NCBI GenBank assembly: GCA_016703785.1
Contig: JADJBM010000030.1
Span: forward strand, 318,472-382,471
Length of the DNA stretch: 64,000 nt
Direction: 5' to 3'
Source of the DNA: Betaproteobacteria bacterium
Lineage (GTDB): Bacteria; Pseudomonadota; Gammaproteobacteria; Burkholderiales; Rhodocyclaceae
The notes under the pieces are model-generated. The model did no database searches, had not been told where the DNA came from, and worked only from the letters and a program-made list of their open reading frames with translations. Of the stretch, positions 21,548 to 29,667 are shown piece by piece (position 1 is the stretch's first letter; each line of letters starts with the position of its first letter). A program made the position numbers and the translations under genes.

Positions 21548-23179
21548 TCAGTTCAGTGGCTTGATGGATTGCTCGTTGATCGTGGCGTCGAAGGTCTCGA
21601 TCATGTCGCGCACGAAAGCGTCCTGCTCGAGCGATTCGATGGCACGGTTCTGCCGCTCGTTACGAGCCGTCTCGGCGCGCTGCGCAGGTGTCTCGCCGGA
21701 CAAATCGCCGATCTCTATGGCGAGTTTGACGGGGTTGCCGAAGTGAGCAGACAGCGCGGCCTGCAGCTTGTCCTGCGTCGCCTTGTTCATCAGCAGCGAC
21801 TTGTGCGCCGGGTTCAGGCGCAACTTGATGGCGCCTTCGGTCTGTTCCGCGACCTCGCAATGGTGGGCCAGTTCCCGAACCATTCCGCCAAGCTTGAGGC
21901 GCGCGAGCAGGCCATGCCAATCCCCCATGGGGGTTTCCTGCGGGGCATCGCTGCCGTTGTCGGGCGCAGCAACTACCGCTTTCGGGGCGGCGGAAACTGC
22001 ATGGGCCGCAGAGGCGGCCTGCCTGCCACGGGTCGCTGATGGCGCCTCGCTGCGAACGGCCGGCTCGGACGGCGTGCTGGTGCCGAGTGCGGGCGGCGTT
22101 TCAGGATTGAAGGCCACCAGGCGCATCAGCGTCATGAGGAAGCCGGAGTATTCATCCGGCGCCAGTGACAGGTCGCTACGGCCGTTGATGGCAATCTGGT
22201 AGCAGAGCTGGAGGAATTCGGCATCGAGGTGCTGCGCGTAGCCGGCGAGGCGGGTACGCTCGGCTTCGTCCACAATGGCCTCGGGCGCAAACTGCACGAG
22301 GGCAATACGGTGCAACTGCGTGGCGAGCTCCTGCAGGGCCGAGTCGAAGGACAGGCTGCGCGCGTCCATCTGCTCGGCGACCGCCAGCATGGCATGCAGA
22401 TCGCGCGCGGCAAGGCCGTCCAGTAGCGCGAAGAGGTGATCCTCCCCCACCGTGCCGAGCATGTCGCGCACGCCCGCCTCCTCGATGCGGCCAGCACCGT
22501 GGGCGATGGCCTGGTCGAGCAGGGATAATGCGTCGCGCATGCTGCCCGCCGCGCCCTTGGCGATGTGGCGCAAGGCGTGTGGCTCGAAGGCCACCTGCTC
22601 CGCCTCCAGGATGCGAGCAAGGTGATCGACGATGTGGCCCATTGGCATCTGCTTGAGGTTGAACTGCAGGCAGCGCGAGAGGACCGTCACCGGAATCTTC
22701 TGCGGATCGGTGGTGGCGAGGATGAACTTGATGTGCTCGGGCGGCTCTTCCAGCGTCTTCAGCATGGCGTTGAAGGCCGAGGTGGACAGCATGTGCACTT
22801 CGTCTATGACATACACCTTGAAGCGGCCGCGCGTCGGCGCATAGGTGGCGTTCTCAAGCAGCTGGCGCATTTCGTCGACCTTGGTGTTGGTCGCCGCATC
22901 GACCTCGATCAGGTCGACGAAGCGCCCGCTGTCGATCTCCTGGCAGGAACTGCAGACGCCGCAGGGTGTCGAGGTGATGCCGGTCTCGCAGTTGAGGGCC
23001 TTGGCGAGGATGCGCGCGATGGTCGTCTTGCCGACGCCGCGCGTGCCGGTAAAGAGGTAGGCATGGTGCAGCCGCTGCTGGTCCAGCGCATGCGTAAGCG
23101 CACGCACGACGTGCTCCTGCCCGACCAGCGTGGCGAATGAACGGGGGCGCCACTTGCGCGCGAGGACCTGATAGCTCAT
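21548..23179 (-). CDS. dnaX: DNA polymerase III subunit tau/gamma
   Basis: 543 residues. Walker A GTRGVGKT (45-52), zinc-binding Cys64, Cys73, Cys76, Cys79, DEVHMLS, then the lid and collar. After residue 385 there is an Ala/Pro-rich linker and a short C-terminal domain (WHGLLARLKLGGMVRELAHH). It is shorter than E. coli tau (643), lacking much of the DnaB-binding insert. No A-rich slippery heptamer for gamma production was seen. The upstream gap holds the 4.5S RNA. Confidence 0.96.
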   Translation of the reverse strand: MSYQVLARKWRPRSFATLVGQEHVVRALTHALDQQRLHHAYLFTGTRGVGKTTIARILAKALNCETGITSTPCGVCSSCQEIDSGRFVDLIEVDAATNTKVDEMRQLLENATYAPTRGRFKVYVIDEVHMLSTSAFNAMLKTLEEPPEHIKFILATTDPQKIPVTVLSRCLQFNLKQMPMGHIVDHLARILEAEQVAFEPHALRHIAKGAAGSMRDALSLLDQAIAHGAGRIEEAGVRDMLGTVGEDHLFALLDGLAARDLHAMLAVAEQMDARSLSFDSALQELATQLHRIALVQFAPEAIVDEAERTRLAGYAQHLDAEFLQLCYQIAINGRSDLSLAPDEYSGFLMTLMRLVAFNPETPPALGTSTPSEPAVRSEAPSATRGRQAASAAHAVSAAPKAVVAAPDNGSDAPQETPMGDWHGLLARLKLGGMVRELAHHCEVAEQTEGAIKLRLNPAHKSLLMNKATQDKLQAALSAHFGNPVKLAIEIGDLSGETPAQRAETARNERQNRAIESLEQDAFVRDMIETFDATINEQSIKPLN

Positions 23180-23222
23180 GGCGGAATTTTAACAGACGGG
23201 GTGCTTGTCTCGGCGACTGCTG

Positions 23223-23261
23223 CCCTCTCCCCCAGCCCCTCTCCCGCAAGCTGGAGAGGGG
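23223..23261. repeat. CCCTCTCC-type palindromic repeat, intergenic copy
   Basis: Plus strand CCCTCTCCCCCAGCCCCTCT, CCCGCAAGCTGG, then AGAGGGG. Same architecture as 15729-15767. It lies between dnaX and the 4.5S RNA. Confidence 0.75.
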
Positions 23262-23293
23262 AACTTCGTGGCGCTTCGCGCCTGGTAAAGCTG

Positions 23294-23395
23294 GGGCGGC
23301 GAGCCTGACCCCCGGCACTTGCAGTCAATGGCTGTGGCTGCTTCCTTCCGGACCTGACCAGATTCACCACCCTGCAATGCGGGGAGACCCGCCGC
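23294..23395 (-). ncRNA. ffs: Signal recognition particle RNA (4.5S)
   Basis: The minus strand contains the invariant tetraloop region GGTCAGGTCCGGAAGGAAGC with the matching CAGCC arm. It is flanked by pairing ends (GGCGGGTCTCCCC with GGGGGTCAGGCTCGCC). Size about 100 nt, the small bacterial type. Location next to dnaX is usual in proteobacteria. Ends are estimated from the terminal stem. Confidence 0.93.
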
Positions 23396-23413
23396 ACTGC
23401 ATTTTACCGCAAT

Positions 23414-23710
23414 TCACCCGCCGCCTCGGGCGAAATACAAATCGAAGCGCTGAAAAAAAGCGGAAATCTCACCTGCGGAATAGCCCTTGAAGTCAAACAC
23501 GGCGCGCTGGCGCTGGAGGCGGATCAGGCCGATGGTCAGATCCGGCAACGGCGTCAGCGCAATGCGCCAGCCGCGTTCGGCATCGCCCTGCACGAACATC
23601 CCGCTCTGGATTTCGTAGGGTGTGTCCGCCACAGCCGCGGGCAGGAGGCGCATGAAATCCGCCTGCGAAATCGTCATCTCGCAGTCGCGCGCAACGACAA
23701 AGTCAGCCAC
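23414..23710 (-). CDS. Small protein of the aor cluster, unknown function
   Basis: 98 residues. The GTG at 23710, overlapping the MoaD-like gene by 8 bases, gives a compact product; ATG at 23677 (MTISQADF) is an alternative. Features: LLPAAVADTPYEIQSGMF, DLTIGLIRLQRQRAVFDFKG, YSAGEISAFFQRFDLYFARG. No known domain recognised. Translational overlap with the sulfur-carrier gene suggests a role in cofactor insertion or maturation of the tungsten enzyme, but this is inference from position. Confidence 0.7.
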   Translation of the reverse strand: MADFVVARDCEMTISQADFMRLLPAAVADTPYEIQSGMFVQGDAERGWRIALTPLPDLTIGLIRLQRQRAVFDFKGYSAGEISAFFQRFDLYFARGGG

Positions 23711-23957
23711 CGGCGATCGGCGGCCAGATGGCAAGCACGTCACCCTCGACAAGCGCCCGCCCTGCCCTGTCTGCCGGCTGAATGTAATTGCCATTGACCA
23801 GAACCAGGTGCACCAGTTTCGGCGGCAGGTTGAATTCATCGATCACCTGCCCGACCGTGCGACCGGACGGCACGTCGAGCGGCAATGCGTTCGTCTTGCG
23901 CGCCTCGTCCGGCAGGTGGTCGGACAGCATGGCGTAAAGCTTGAAGGTGATGCGCAT
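23703..23957 (-). CDS. MoaD/ThiS-family sulfur carrier
   Basis: 84 residues with a beta-grasp fold pattern and the diagnostic C-terminal Gly-Gly (PPIAGG), which is thiocarboxylated to donate sulfur for tungsto/molybdopterin. It begins MRITFKLYAMLSDHLP and has the VNGNYIQPADRAGRALVEGD core. Overlaps aorC by one base (TGATG). A dedicated MoaD-like protein in an aor operon fits a need for W-bis-pyranopterin. Confidence 0.9.
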   Translation of the reverse strand: MRITFKLYAMLSDHLPDEARKTNALPLDVPSGRTVGQVIDEFNLPPKLVHLVLVNGNYIQPADRAGRALVEGDVLAIWPPIAGG

Positions 23958-25234
23958 CAGATCGGCCGCGTTCCGAGATAGCGCGTCTCGCTGCCCTGCG
24001 CACGGGCCAGATAGGCTTCCATGATGCGGGTCGGGTCTTCAAGCAGGCGTTCCTTCCATTCGCCCAGGCGCACCCGCCCCATAGTCAGCCCCCGCAACAC
24101 GCCGACGTGATCGGTCAGACCGATGCTGGTGGCGCCGATCAGCACGTCGTCCTTGAACTGCAGGCTGATGTACTTGAAGTCCTTTTCGTCCGCCCGCTCG
24201 ACCGACTCGCCACCCGCTTCGCCCCACCATTGGCCGAAGGACGCCGATATCAGCCCCAGCGTATCGAGCACGTTGATGGCCAGACTGCCCGGCAGGCTCG
24301 CCTTGCCGCCGGCCATGTTGATCGCGGCGATGCGCGCCTGATCGGCGGCATTCGGCTGGATGGCATTGAGGGTGCGCTTGCCGCTGATGAAATCCACCGC
24401 CTCAGTCACGTCGCCTGCGGCATAGATGCCGGGAACATTGCTCTGCATGTCGGCATCGACCAGGATACCGCGCTCGACGGCAATGCCGCTATCCTTGAGG
24501 AAATCGATATTGGGCGCGACGCCCGCAGCGCAGATGACGAGGTCGGCGAGGATCTCCTGGCCAGTGCTGAGCTTGGCGAGTAGTTCCCCCTTTTTGGCGC
24601 CGTCTCGCAGGGATTGAACCTTGGCGCCAGTATGCACGCTTACGCCCTGCTTTTCGCACCATTGGCGAATCATGCCGCCCGCCTTCTCCGTCATCATGCG
24701 CGGCACCATGCGATCGCCCATTTCGACCACGGTCAGCTGCGTACCGCGCGCAGCGAGCGCCTCCATGATGATGCAGCCGATGAAACCGGCACCGATCTGC
24801 AGGACGCGCGAACCCGACTGGGCCAGCTTGACGATGGCGCGGGCGTCCTCCAGCGTCCAGCAGGTATGCACGTTGGGCGCGTCCATGCCGGCAATGGGCG
24901 GCTTGAGCGGATGGGAGCCAGTGGCGATGAGGAGGCGATCGAAGTCGAGGCTCTTGCCATCGGCCAGCTTGACCTTGCGCGCCTTGGCATCGACTGCGGC
25001 AGCGCGACCGCTCACCAGCTTGATGCCAAGCGCGTCGAAATGGCCCTTCTCCTTGCGCAGATGCGTTCCCGATTCACCGATGTTGCCCATGAGGAGATAG
25101 GGAATCGCCATGCGCGAGTACGGCGGTTCGGGTTCGTCGCCAACAAGCGTGATCTCCGCCTTGGGATTCGCCTTGCGCAGCGTTTCGGCGGCAACCACGC
25201 CGGCCGGTCCGTTTCCGATGATGACATGTTTCAT
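23957..25234 (-). CDS. aorC: FAD-dependent NAD(H)-linked subunit of aldehyde oxidoreductase
   Basis: 425 residues from the ATG at 25234 (GGAG upstream). FAD-binding GNGPAGVVAAE (about 7-17), ATGSHPLKPP, a second Rossmann QIGAGFIG for NAD(H), and CAAGVAPNID/YAAGDVTEA. Class I pyridine nucleotide-disulfide oxidoreductase fold without a redox CxxxxC. In the Aromatoleum-type AorABC complex this subunit exchanges electrons with NAD+. Symbol assigned by operon order and domain, not by search. Confidence 0.85.
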   Translation of the reverse strand: MKHVIIGNGPAGVVAAETLRKANPKAEITLVGDEPEPPYSRMAIPYLLMGNIGESGTHLRKEKGHFDALGIKLVSGRAAAVDAKARKVKLADGKSLDFDRLLIATGSHPLKPPIAGMDAPNVHTCWTLEDARAIVKLAQSGSRVLQIGAGFIGCIIMEALAARGTQLTVVEMGDRMVPRMMTEKAGGMIRQWCEKQGVSVHTGAKVQSLRDGAKKGELLAKLSTGQEILADLVICAAGVAPNIDFLKDSGIAVERGILVDADMQSNVPGIYAAGDVTEAVDFISGKRTLNAIQPNAADQARIAAINMAGGKASLPGSLAINVLDTLGLISASFGQWWGEAGGESVERADEKDFKYISLQFKDDVLIGATSIGLTDHVGVLRGLTMGRVRLGEWKERLLEDPTRIMEAYLARAQGSETRYLGTRPI

Positions 25235-25300
25235 GATGTGCTCCAGACGAAAACGCCAAGGCGCCGGCAGCACCGGTCGCCTTGGCGGTGTGGAGGAAAA

Positions 25301-27148
25301 CTACAGCCCCAGTCGCTTGGTCGTGTCCTTGGTCGGCACGCCATCCGCCGTCCAGCCGCGCGCCTTGTAGTACTCCGGCAGCATTTTGTCGATGCCGGAG
25401 ACAAGGCCCTTGGCCGGACCGGATTTGGCCGCTTCGGTTTTCAGGCGCTTGGGCAGGTCGTCGTCCTTGGCCGTCAGGCCTGCGGCAAGGTTGTACTGGC
25501 GTTCCATGTTCCAGATGCGTTCGCCCACCTCGGCCAGCCGCTCCAGCGACCAGCCGCCCTCGCAAGCGGCGTCCAGCTGCGGGGCAAGGTCGCCCAGCGT
25601 CCACGCGAAGGTGGTGAAGATGCAGGTGCCGGAGGAATCGAAGGCCGCCGTCGCATCCTGGAAGGCCTTGACCAGGTCGGGCTTGCCTTCGGTGGCCAAC
25701 GGATCGGTCTTCACCGGGATGCCGAACACCTCCGAGGCCACGGTGTAGCTGCGCAAGTGGCAGGCGCCACGATTGGAAGTGGCATAGGTGAGGCCCATGC
25801 CCTGAATGCCGCGCGGGTCGTAGGCGGGGAACTCCTGGCCCTTGACCGACATGGACAGCTCTGGGTGGCCATACTTCTTGGTCAGCCGCGCCGAGCCGAG
25901 GGCCAACTCCTTGCCGAAACCGCGCCCTTCAGCCGTCATATGCGCCATCTCGAGCAGCGCCTGGGCAGAACCGAAGGGCGACTCGATACCGATCTGTTCC
26001 TTTTTCAGCACACCCATCTGGTAGAGCTCCATCACCGCACTGACGGTGGCGCCGAAAGTGATCGGGTCCATGCCATCTTCGTTGCAGATCATGTTGGCCA
26101 CCGTCAAGGCATCGAGGTCGTCCACGCCATTGGCGGCGCCGAGAGACCATGCATTCTCGTACTCGAGGCCGCCGGTGGCGCCCCAGTATTTCGGGCTGTT
26201 CACCACGCTCCAGTGGTTCTTGTCCACCTGCGAGACGCGCCCGCAGGCGATGGTGCAGCCGAAGCAGGCGGAGTTGGTGATCAGATTGGCCTTGCCGTCG
26301 GAGGGTCTCTTCTCGTGCATGGCCTCGGCAGAGATATTGCGCGCACCCTCGAACTGGACGTCATTGGCATTGCGCGTGGGCAGCGCACCAATTTCGTTGA
26401 TGACGTTCATCAAAACCTGGGTGCCAAACTTGGGCAAGCCCTGACCGGTGACGGCATTGTCGGCCAGCACTTTCTTGGCCGCCGTGGTTGCCTTGAGAAA
26501 AGCCTTGAAGTCGCGAACGCCGGAGACGCCGACGGTACCGCGCAAGGCGACCGCCTTGAGGTTCTTAGAACCCATCACGGCACCGACGCCGGAGCGTCCG
26601 GCCGCACGGTGAAGATCGTTCACCACGCAGGCATAGAGCACGCCGTTCTCGCCGGCGCGACCGATCGAGGCAACGCGGATTTGCGGATCCTGGTGTGCTG
26701 CCTTGATCGCCTCCTCGGTGTGCCAAGTGGTGGTTCCCCACAGGTGTGCGGCATCGCGCAACTCGGCCTTGTCGTTTTCAATCCAGAGATAGACAGGCTT
26801 GGGCGACTTGCCCTCGAAGATGATCATGTCCCAGCCCGCCATCTTCAGCTCGGCGCCGAAGTAGCCGCCCGAATTGGAGCAGGCGATGGCGCCGGTGAGC
26901 GGCCCCTTGGTAACGACGGAATAGCGCCCGCCGGTGGAAGCCATGGTGCCCGTGAGCGGGCCGGTGGTCATGATCAGCTTGTTCTCGGGCGAGAGCGGAT
27001 CGACCTTGGGGTCTGTCTCCGCCACCAGGTACTTCGTCGCCAGCCCGCGCTGGCCCAGATACTGTTGTGCCCACTCCATGTTGAGCGGTTCGGATGCGCA
27101 GGTGCCCTTGGTCAGGTTAACGCGCAGTATTTTCTTTGCCCATGCCAT
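25301..27148 (-). CDS. aorB: Tungsten-containing aldehyde oxidoreductase, catalytic subunit
   Basis: 615 residues, typical AOR length. The N-terminal domain has TGPLTGTMASTGGRYSVVTK and GRSGVGAVMGSKNLKA, which hold the W-bis-pyranopterin. The [4Fe-4S] ligands are CFGCTIAC (Cys295, Cys298, Cys302) and Cys509 in DSSGTC. YDPRGIQGMGL (443-453) and NRGACHLR (459-466) are AOR family signatures. It oxidises aldehydes to acids, and in the beta-proteobacterial complex reduces NAD+ through AorC; reverse acid reduction is known there. The pair with an FeS protein and FAD protein distinguishes it from archaeal homodimeric AOR. Confidence 0.92.
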   Translation of the reverse strand: MAWAKKILRVNLTKGTCASEPLNMEWAQQYLGQRGLATKYLVAETDPKVDPLSPENKLIMTTGPLTGTMASTGGRYSVVTKGPLTGAIACSNSGGYFGAELKMAGWDMIIFEGKSPKPVYLWIENDKAELRDAAHLWGTTTWHTEEAIKAAHQDPQIRVASIGRAGENGVLYACVVNDLHRAAGRSGVGAVMGSKNLKAVALRGTVGVSGVRDFKAFLKATTAAKKVLADNAVTGQGLPKFGTQVLMNVINEIGALPTRNANDVQFEGARNISAEAMHEKRPSDGKANLITNSACFGCTIACGRVSQVDKNHWSVVNSPKYWGATGGLEYENAWSLGAANGVDDLDALTVANMICNEDGMDPITFGATVSAVMELYQMGVLKKEQIGIESPFGSAQALLEMAHMTAEGRGFGKELALGSARLTKKYGHPELSMSVKGQEFPAYDPRGIQGMGLTYATSNRGACHLRSYTVASEVFGIPVKTDPLATEGKPDLVKAFQDATAAFDSSGTCIFTTFAWTLGDLAPQLDAACEGGWSLERLAEVGERIWNMERQYNLAAGLTAKDDDLPKRLKTEAAKSGPAKGLVSGIDKMLPEYYKARGWTADGVPTKDTTKRLGL

Positions 27149-27172
27149 GTCGGGGGTTCATAATCTCTCCTC

Positions 27173-27646
27173 TCAAGCGCGCGGTTGGGTATCGGTCTTC
27201 TCGGCCCACTGGCGCATCTTGCCCAGGCCGGTCCAGTCGGACTCGACGAAGGTGATGGCGCCGGTCGGGCAGGCCTCGGCGCAGGCCGGCTGGCCGCCGC
27301 ACAAATCGCACTTCTGCACCTTGCCGGTATCGGCCACGTAGTTCACCGTGCCGAAGGGGCAGGCGATGGTGCACACCTTGCAACCGACGCAGACGCTCTC
27401 ATGCACCACCTTGGCGCCGGTGGCGGCATCGATACGGATCGCGTCTACCGGGCAGGCATGCAGGCACCACGCTTCGGCGCACTGAGTGCAGGTGTAGGGC
27501 ACCTTGCGCCCGGCGGACTCGAAGTTGAAGACTTTGATGCGTGACTTCGCGATGTTGAAAGAACCGTAGTTCTCATAGGAACAGGCCATCTCGCACTGGA
27601 GACAGCCGGTACATTTATTGGGATCGATGTGCAACGATTTCTGCAT
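27173..27646 (-). CDS. aorA: Four-cluster ferredoxin-like subunit of aldehyde oxidoreductase
   Basis: 157 residues from the ATG at 27646 (AGGAGG upstream). Sixteen Cys fall in four groups: CTGCLQCEMAC, CTQCAEAWCLHACP, CVGCKVCTIACP and CDLCGGQPACAEACP, giving four [4Fe-4S] clusters as in DmsB/HycB-type proteins. It wires AorB to AorC, and polymeric AorA filaments are known in Aromatoleum. First gene of the aor operon. Confidence 0.9.
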   Translation of the reverse strand: MQKSLHIDPNKCTGCLQCEMACSYENYGSFNIAKSRIKVFNFESAGRKVPYTCTQCAEAWCLHACPVDAIRIDAATGAKVVHESVCVGCKVCTIACPFGTVNYVADTGKVQKCDLCGGQPACAEACPTGAITFVESDWTGLGKMRQWAEKTDTQPRA

Positions 27647-27882
27647 GACGCCTCCTCCTTTGAGTTTTTGGCTTGACGCTGCGTCCGGCCGACAGACTCC
27701 GTGCCAGAAGCGCACACGCACATAGTCACATTGTGTTGTTCAATGCATATATGCGCTTGATGGAACTATAGGCCAATTCAAAAGGCGAGTGAAGCATTCC
27801 TTGAACCGGAGGCCAACCTGGCCACCCAGGCATCAATGCTGCATCGCACCACCATGCCCTTTCTGCTAAAATTCGCCCTTCC
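27647..27882. promoter_or_regulatory. aor operon upstream region
   Basis: 236 bases between aorA (minus) and tRNA-Ser (plus). A palindrome GCATATATGC at 27745-27754 within an AT-rich stretch is a candidate operator or -10 region for aor. TAAAAT at 27867-27872 on the plus strand is a candidate -10 for tRNA-Ser. No regulator gene is adjacent. Confidence 0.35.
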
Positions 27883-27972
27883 GGAGAGATGGCCGAGTGG
27901 TCGAAGGCGCACGCCTGGAAAGTGTGTATACGGTAAAACGTATCGAGGGTTCGAATCCCTCTCTCTCCGCCA
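27883..27972 (+). tRNA. tRNA-Ser (GGA anticodon)
   Basis: 90 nt with encoded CCA. Acceptor GGAGAGA pairs with TCTCTCC, D-arm GGCCGAGTGGTCGAAGGC, anticodon loop CTGGAAA, long variable arm (GTATACGGTAAAACGTATC) and GGTTCGAATCC T-arm. The long variable arm and GGA anticodon specify serine. Confidence 0.97.
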
Positions 27973-27998
27973 GGTTTCCCGGGTTTGCGAAAGTCAAC

Positions 27999-28029
27999 GA
28001 AAAAGGGCCGCTGAAAAGCGGCCCTTTTG
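27999..28029. terminator. Bidirectional terminator between tRNA-Ser and rplI
   Basis: GGGCCGCT-GAAA-AGCGGCCC stem flanked by A and T runs, placed between converging transcripts. Confidence 0.85.
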
Positions 28030-28045
28030 CATGACAGGCGAAGAC

Positions 28046-28495
28046 TTAGTGTTCGCCCAGCACCGACACGGTAATGCCGGCCACCACGTCGCTGTGCAGG
28101 ACAATCTGCACTTGGGCGTCGCCAATCAACTTGAGCGGACCCTCAGGCATGCGGATGTCAGCCCGCTCCACCTCGATGCCCTGCTCCTTCAGCGCCTCAG
28201 CGATATCGAAGTTGGTGACGGAGCCAAACAGACGGCCGTCGACGCCCGCCTTGCGGGTGATCTGCACCATCATTCCTTCCAGCTTGGCAGCCTTCTCCTG
28301 AGCGGCAGACAGCTTCTCGACCTGCTGGTGTTCAAGCTCGGCACGACGCTTTTCGAACTCCGCCAGATTTCCCGGAGTGACCCGCTTGGCCTTGCCTTGG
28401 GGAATGAGGAAGTTGCGCGCATAACCGTCGCGCACCTTGACGACATCGCCCAGGCTGCCGAGATTGACCACCTTTTCCATCAAAATCACTTGCAT
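28046..28495 (-). CDS. rplI: 50S ribosomal protein L9
   Basis: 149 residues. MQVILMEKVVNLGSLGDVVKVRDGYARNFLIPQGKA is diagnostic (split: VVNLGSLGDVVKV and DGYARNFLIP). Connecting helix and C-terminal domain (GSVTNFDIAEAL) are complete. Last gene of rpsF-priB-rpsR-rplI. Confidence 0.98.
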   Translation of the reverse strand: MQVILMEKVVNLGSLGDVVKVRDGYARNFLIPQGKAKRVTPGNLAEFEKRRAELEHQQVEKLSAAQEKAAKLEGMMVQITRKAGVDGRLFGSVTNFDIAEALKEQGIEVERADIRMPEGPLKLIGDAQVQIVLHSDVVAGITVSVLGEH

Positions 28496-28509
28496 GGTCG
28501 TTCCCTCTC

Positions 28510-28791
28510 TCAGTGCAGGTCAGTGTAGGGCATCAGCGCCAGATAGCGTGCGCGCTTGATGGCGGTGGACAACTGGCGCTGGTAGCCGGTCTTGGTCCCG
28601 GTGATGCGCGCAGGCATGATTTTGCCGTTCTCGGTGATGAAATCCTTCAGGATCTCGACATCCTTGTAGTCGATTTCCTCGATCTTTTCTGCGGTAAAGC
28701 GGCAGAACTTGCGCCGCTTGAACATGCCGCGCGATCCCTTGTCGTCCTTGCGCTTCTTCGCGTCCTTCGCATTTCTCGGTTTAAACGCCAT
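28510..28791 (-). CDS. rpsR: 30S ribosomal protein S18
   Basis: 93 residues: FCRFTAEKIEEIDYKDVEIL core and TGYQRQLSTAIKRARYLALM, with a longer basic N-terminus (KPRNAKDAKKRKDDKG) than E. coli S18. Overlaps priB by 11 bases. Confidence 0.97.
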   Translation of the reverse strand: MAFKPRNAKDAKKRKDDKGSRGMFKRRKFCRFTAEKIEEIDYKDVEILKDFITENGKIMPARITGTKTGYQRQLSTAIKRARYLALMPYTDLH

Positions 28792-29104
28792 GATTCATTC
28801 CTTCCAAAAAATCGATTTGTTCCACATGCAGCACCGGCTGCTTAGACTGGGCGCTTTTTGCGGCGAGGAATCCGGTCAGCCTGACGCCGTCACCCGGCTT
28901 GGCTCCCCTCAGCAAAATAGCCGCCTGTCCCAGCGACACAGCCTGCAGTTCACATTCAACCTTGCGCGGCAGTCCGGCTTCAATCTGTTCTGAGGCGTGG
29001 GCGATTCTGAAGTTCAGAACCGGCACGCCTGCCGGGGTATGGCGCAGTTGCGCCAGTTCGATGATGCACCCGGAGATCGTCAGCTCATTCTGCGGCGCTG
29101 CCAC
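28781..29104 (-). CDS. priB: Primosomal replication protein N (PriB)
   Basis: 107 residues if it starts at the GTG at 29104, one base after the rpsF stop; a TTG at 29110 is also possible. Single OB-fold related to SSB: NELTISGCIIELAQLRHTPA, GVPVLNFRIAH, LRGAKPGDGVRLTGFL. Acts in replication restart by moving PriA-bound forks to DnaT. Position between S6 and S18 genes is standard. Confidence 0.9.
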   Translation of the reverse strand: MAAPQNELTISGCIIELAQLRHTPAGVPVLNFRIAHASEQIEAGLPRKVECELQAVSLGQAAILLRGAKPGDGVRLTGFLAAKSAQSKQPVLHVEQIDFLEGMNHGV

Positions 29105-29105
29105 C

Positions 29106-29534
29106 TCAAGCCGCGGGTTGCTCGGCGGGCTTCGCTTCTTCTGCCTTGGCCCCCTCGGCGGCATGCGTCACTTCTGCCTTGGTACCCTCGGTGGCATGCG
29201 TCAGCGACTTGGCCTTCTCATCCTTCATCATCGGGGAGGGCGTCGTTACGGCCTGGCGCATCTTGACGGTGAGGTGGCGCAGCACGGCATCGTTGAACTT
29301 GAATGCGTGCTCCAGTTCGGTGAGCGTCTCGGCATCGCACTCGATGTTCATGAGCACGTAATGCGCCTTGTGTATTTTCTGGATCGGATAAGCCAACTGA
29401 CGGCGGCCCCAGTCTTCGAGGCGATGGATCTGGCCGGCGCGGCCGGTGACGAGCACTTTGTAACGGTCGATCATAGCGGGCACCTGCTCGCTTTGATCCG
29501 GGTGGACGATGAAAACGATTTCGTAATGTCGCAT
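29106..29534 (-). CDS. rpsF: 30S ribosomal protein S6
   Basis: 142 residues from the ATG at 29534 (AAGGAGA upstream). MRHYEIVFIVHPDQSEQVPA, RLEDWGRRQLAYPI and KAHYVLMNIE identify S6. The core ends near residue 105; a 35-residue Ala/Glu/Lys/Thr tail follows with an internal near-repeat (THATEGTKAEV / THAAEGAKAEE), longer than usual for the family apart from the Glu-tailed enterobacterial form. Confidence 0.97.
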   Translation of the reverse strand: MRHYEIVFIVHPDQSEQVPAMIDRYKVLVTGRAGQIHRLEDWGRRQLAYPIQKIHKAHYVLMNIECDAETLTELEHAFKFNDAVLRHLTVKMRQAVTTPSPMMKDEKAKSLTHATEGTKAEVTHAAEGAKAEEAKPAEQPAA

Positions 29535-29667
29535 GCAATCTCCTTTTGGGTTATACCCCCCGCCATGCGTTGCGGTGGGGCAAGGTTTGTGAAGCCGATG
29601 ATTGTAGCTAAACAGGCACGGAAAATCAAGTGCTTGTAGCGACTCAGCCCGCTCGATACGCATGGCC

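Noticed and set aside
21548..23179. Programmed frameshift in dnaX giving gamma
   Set aside because: No A-rich slippery heptamer with following hairpin was seen, and the C-terminal part is already short.
24614..27163. 849-codon plus-strand open frame opposite aorB and aorC
   Set aside because: Both minus-strand genes are unmistakable; the antisense frame is His/Arg/Gly-rich with no motif.
27745..27754. GCATATATGC as a BzdR/BoxR-type operator for the aor operon
   Set aside because: It lacks the repeated TGCA spacing I recall for those regulators; kept only as an unnamed candidate palindrome.
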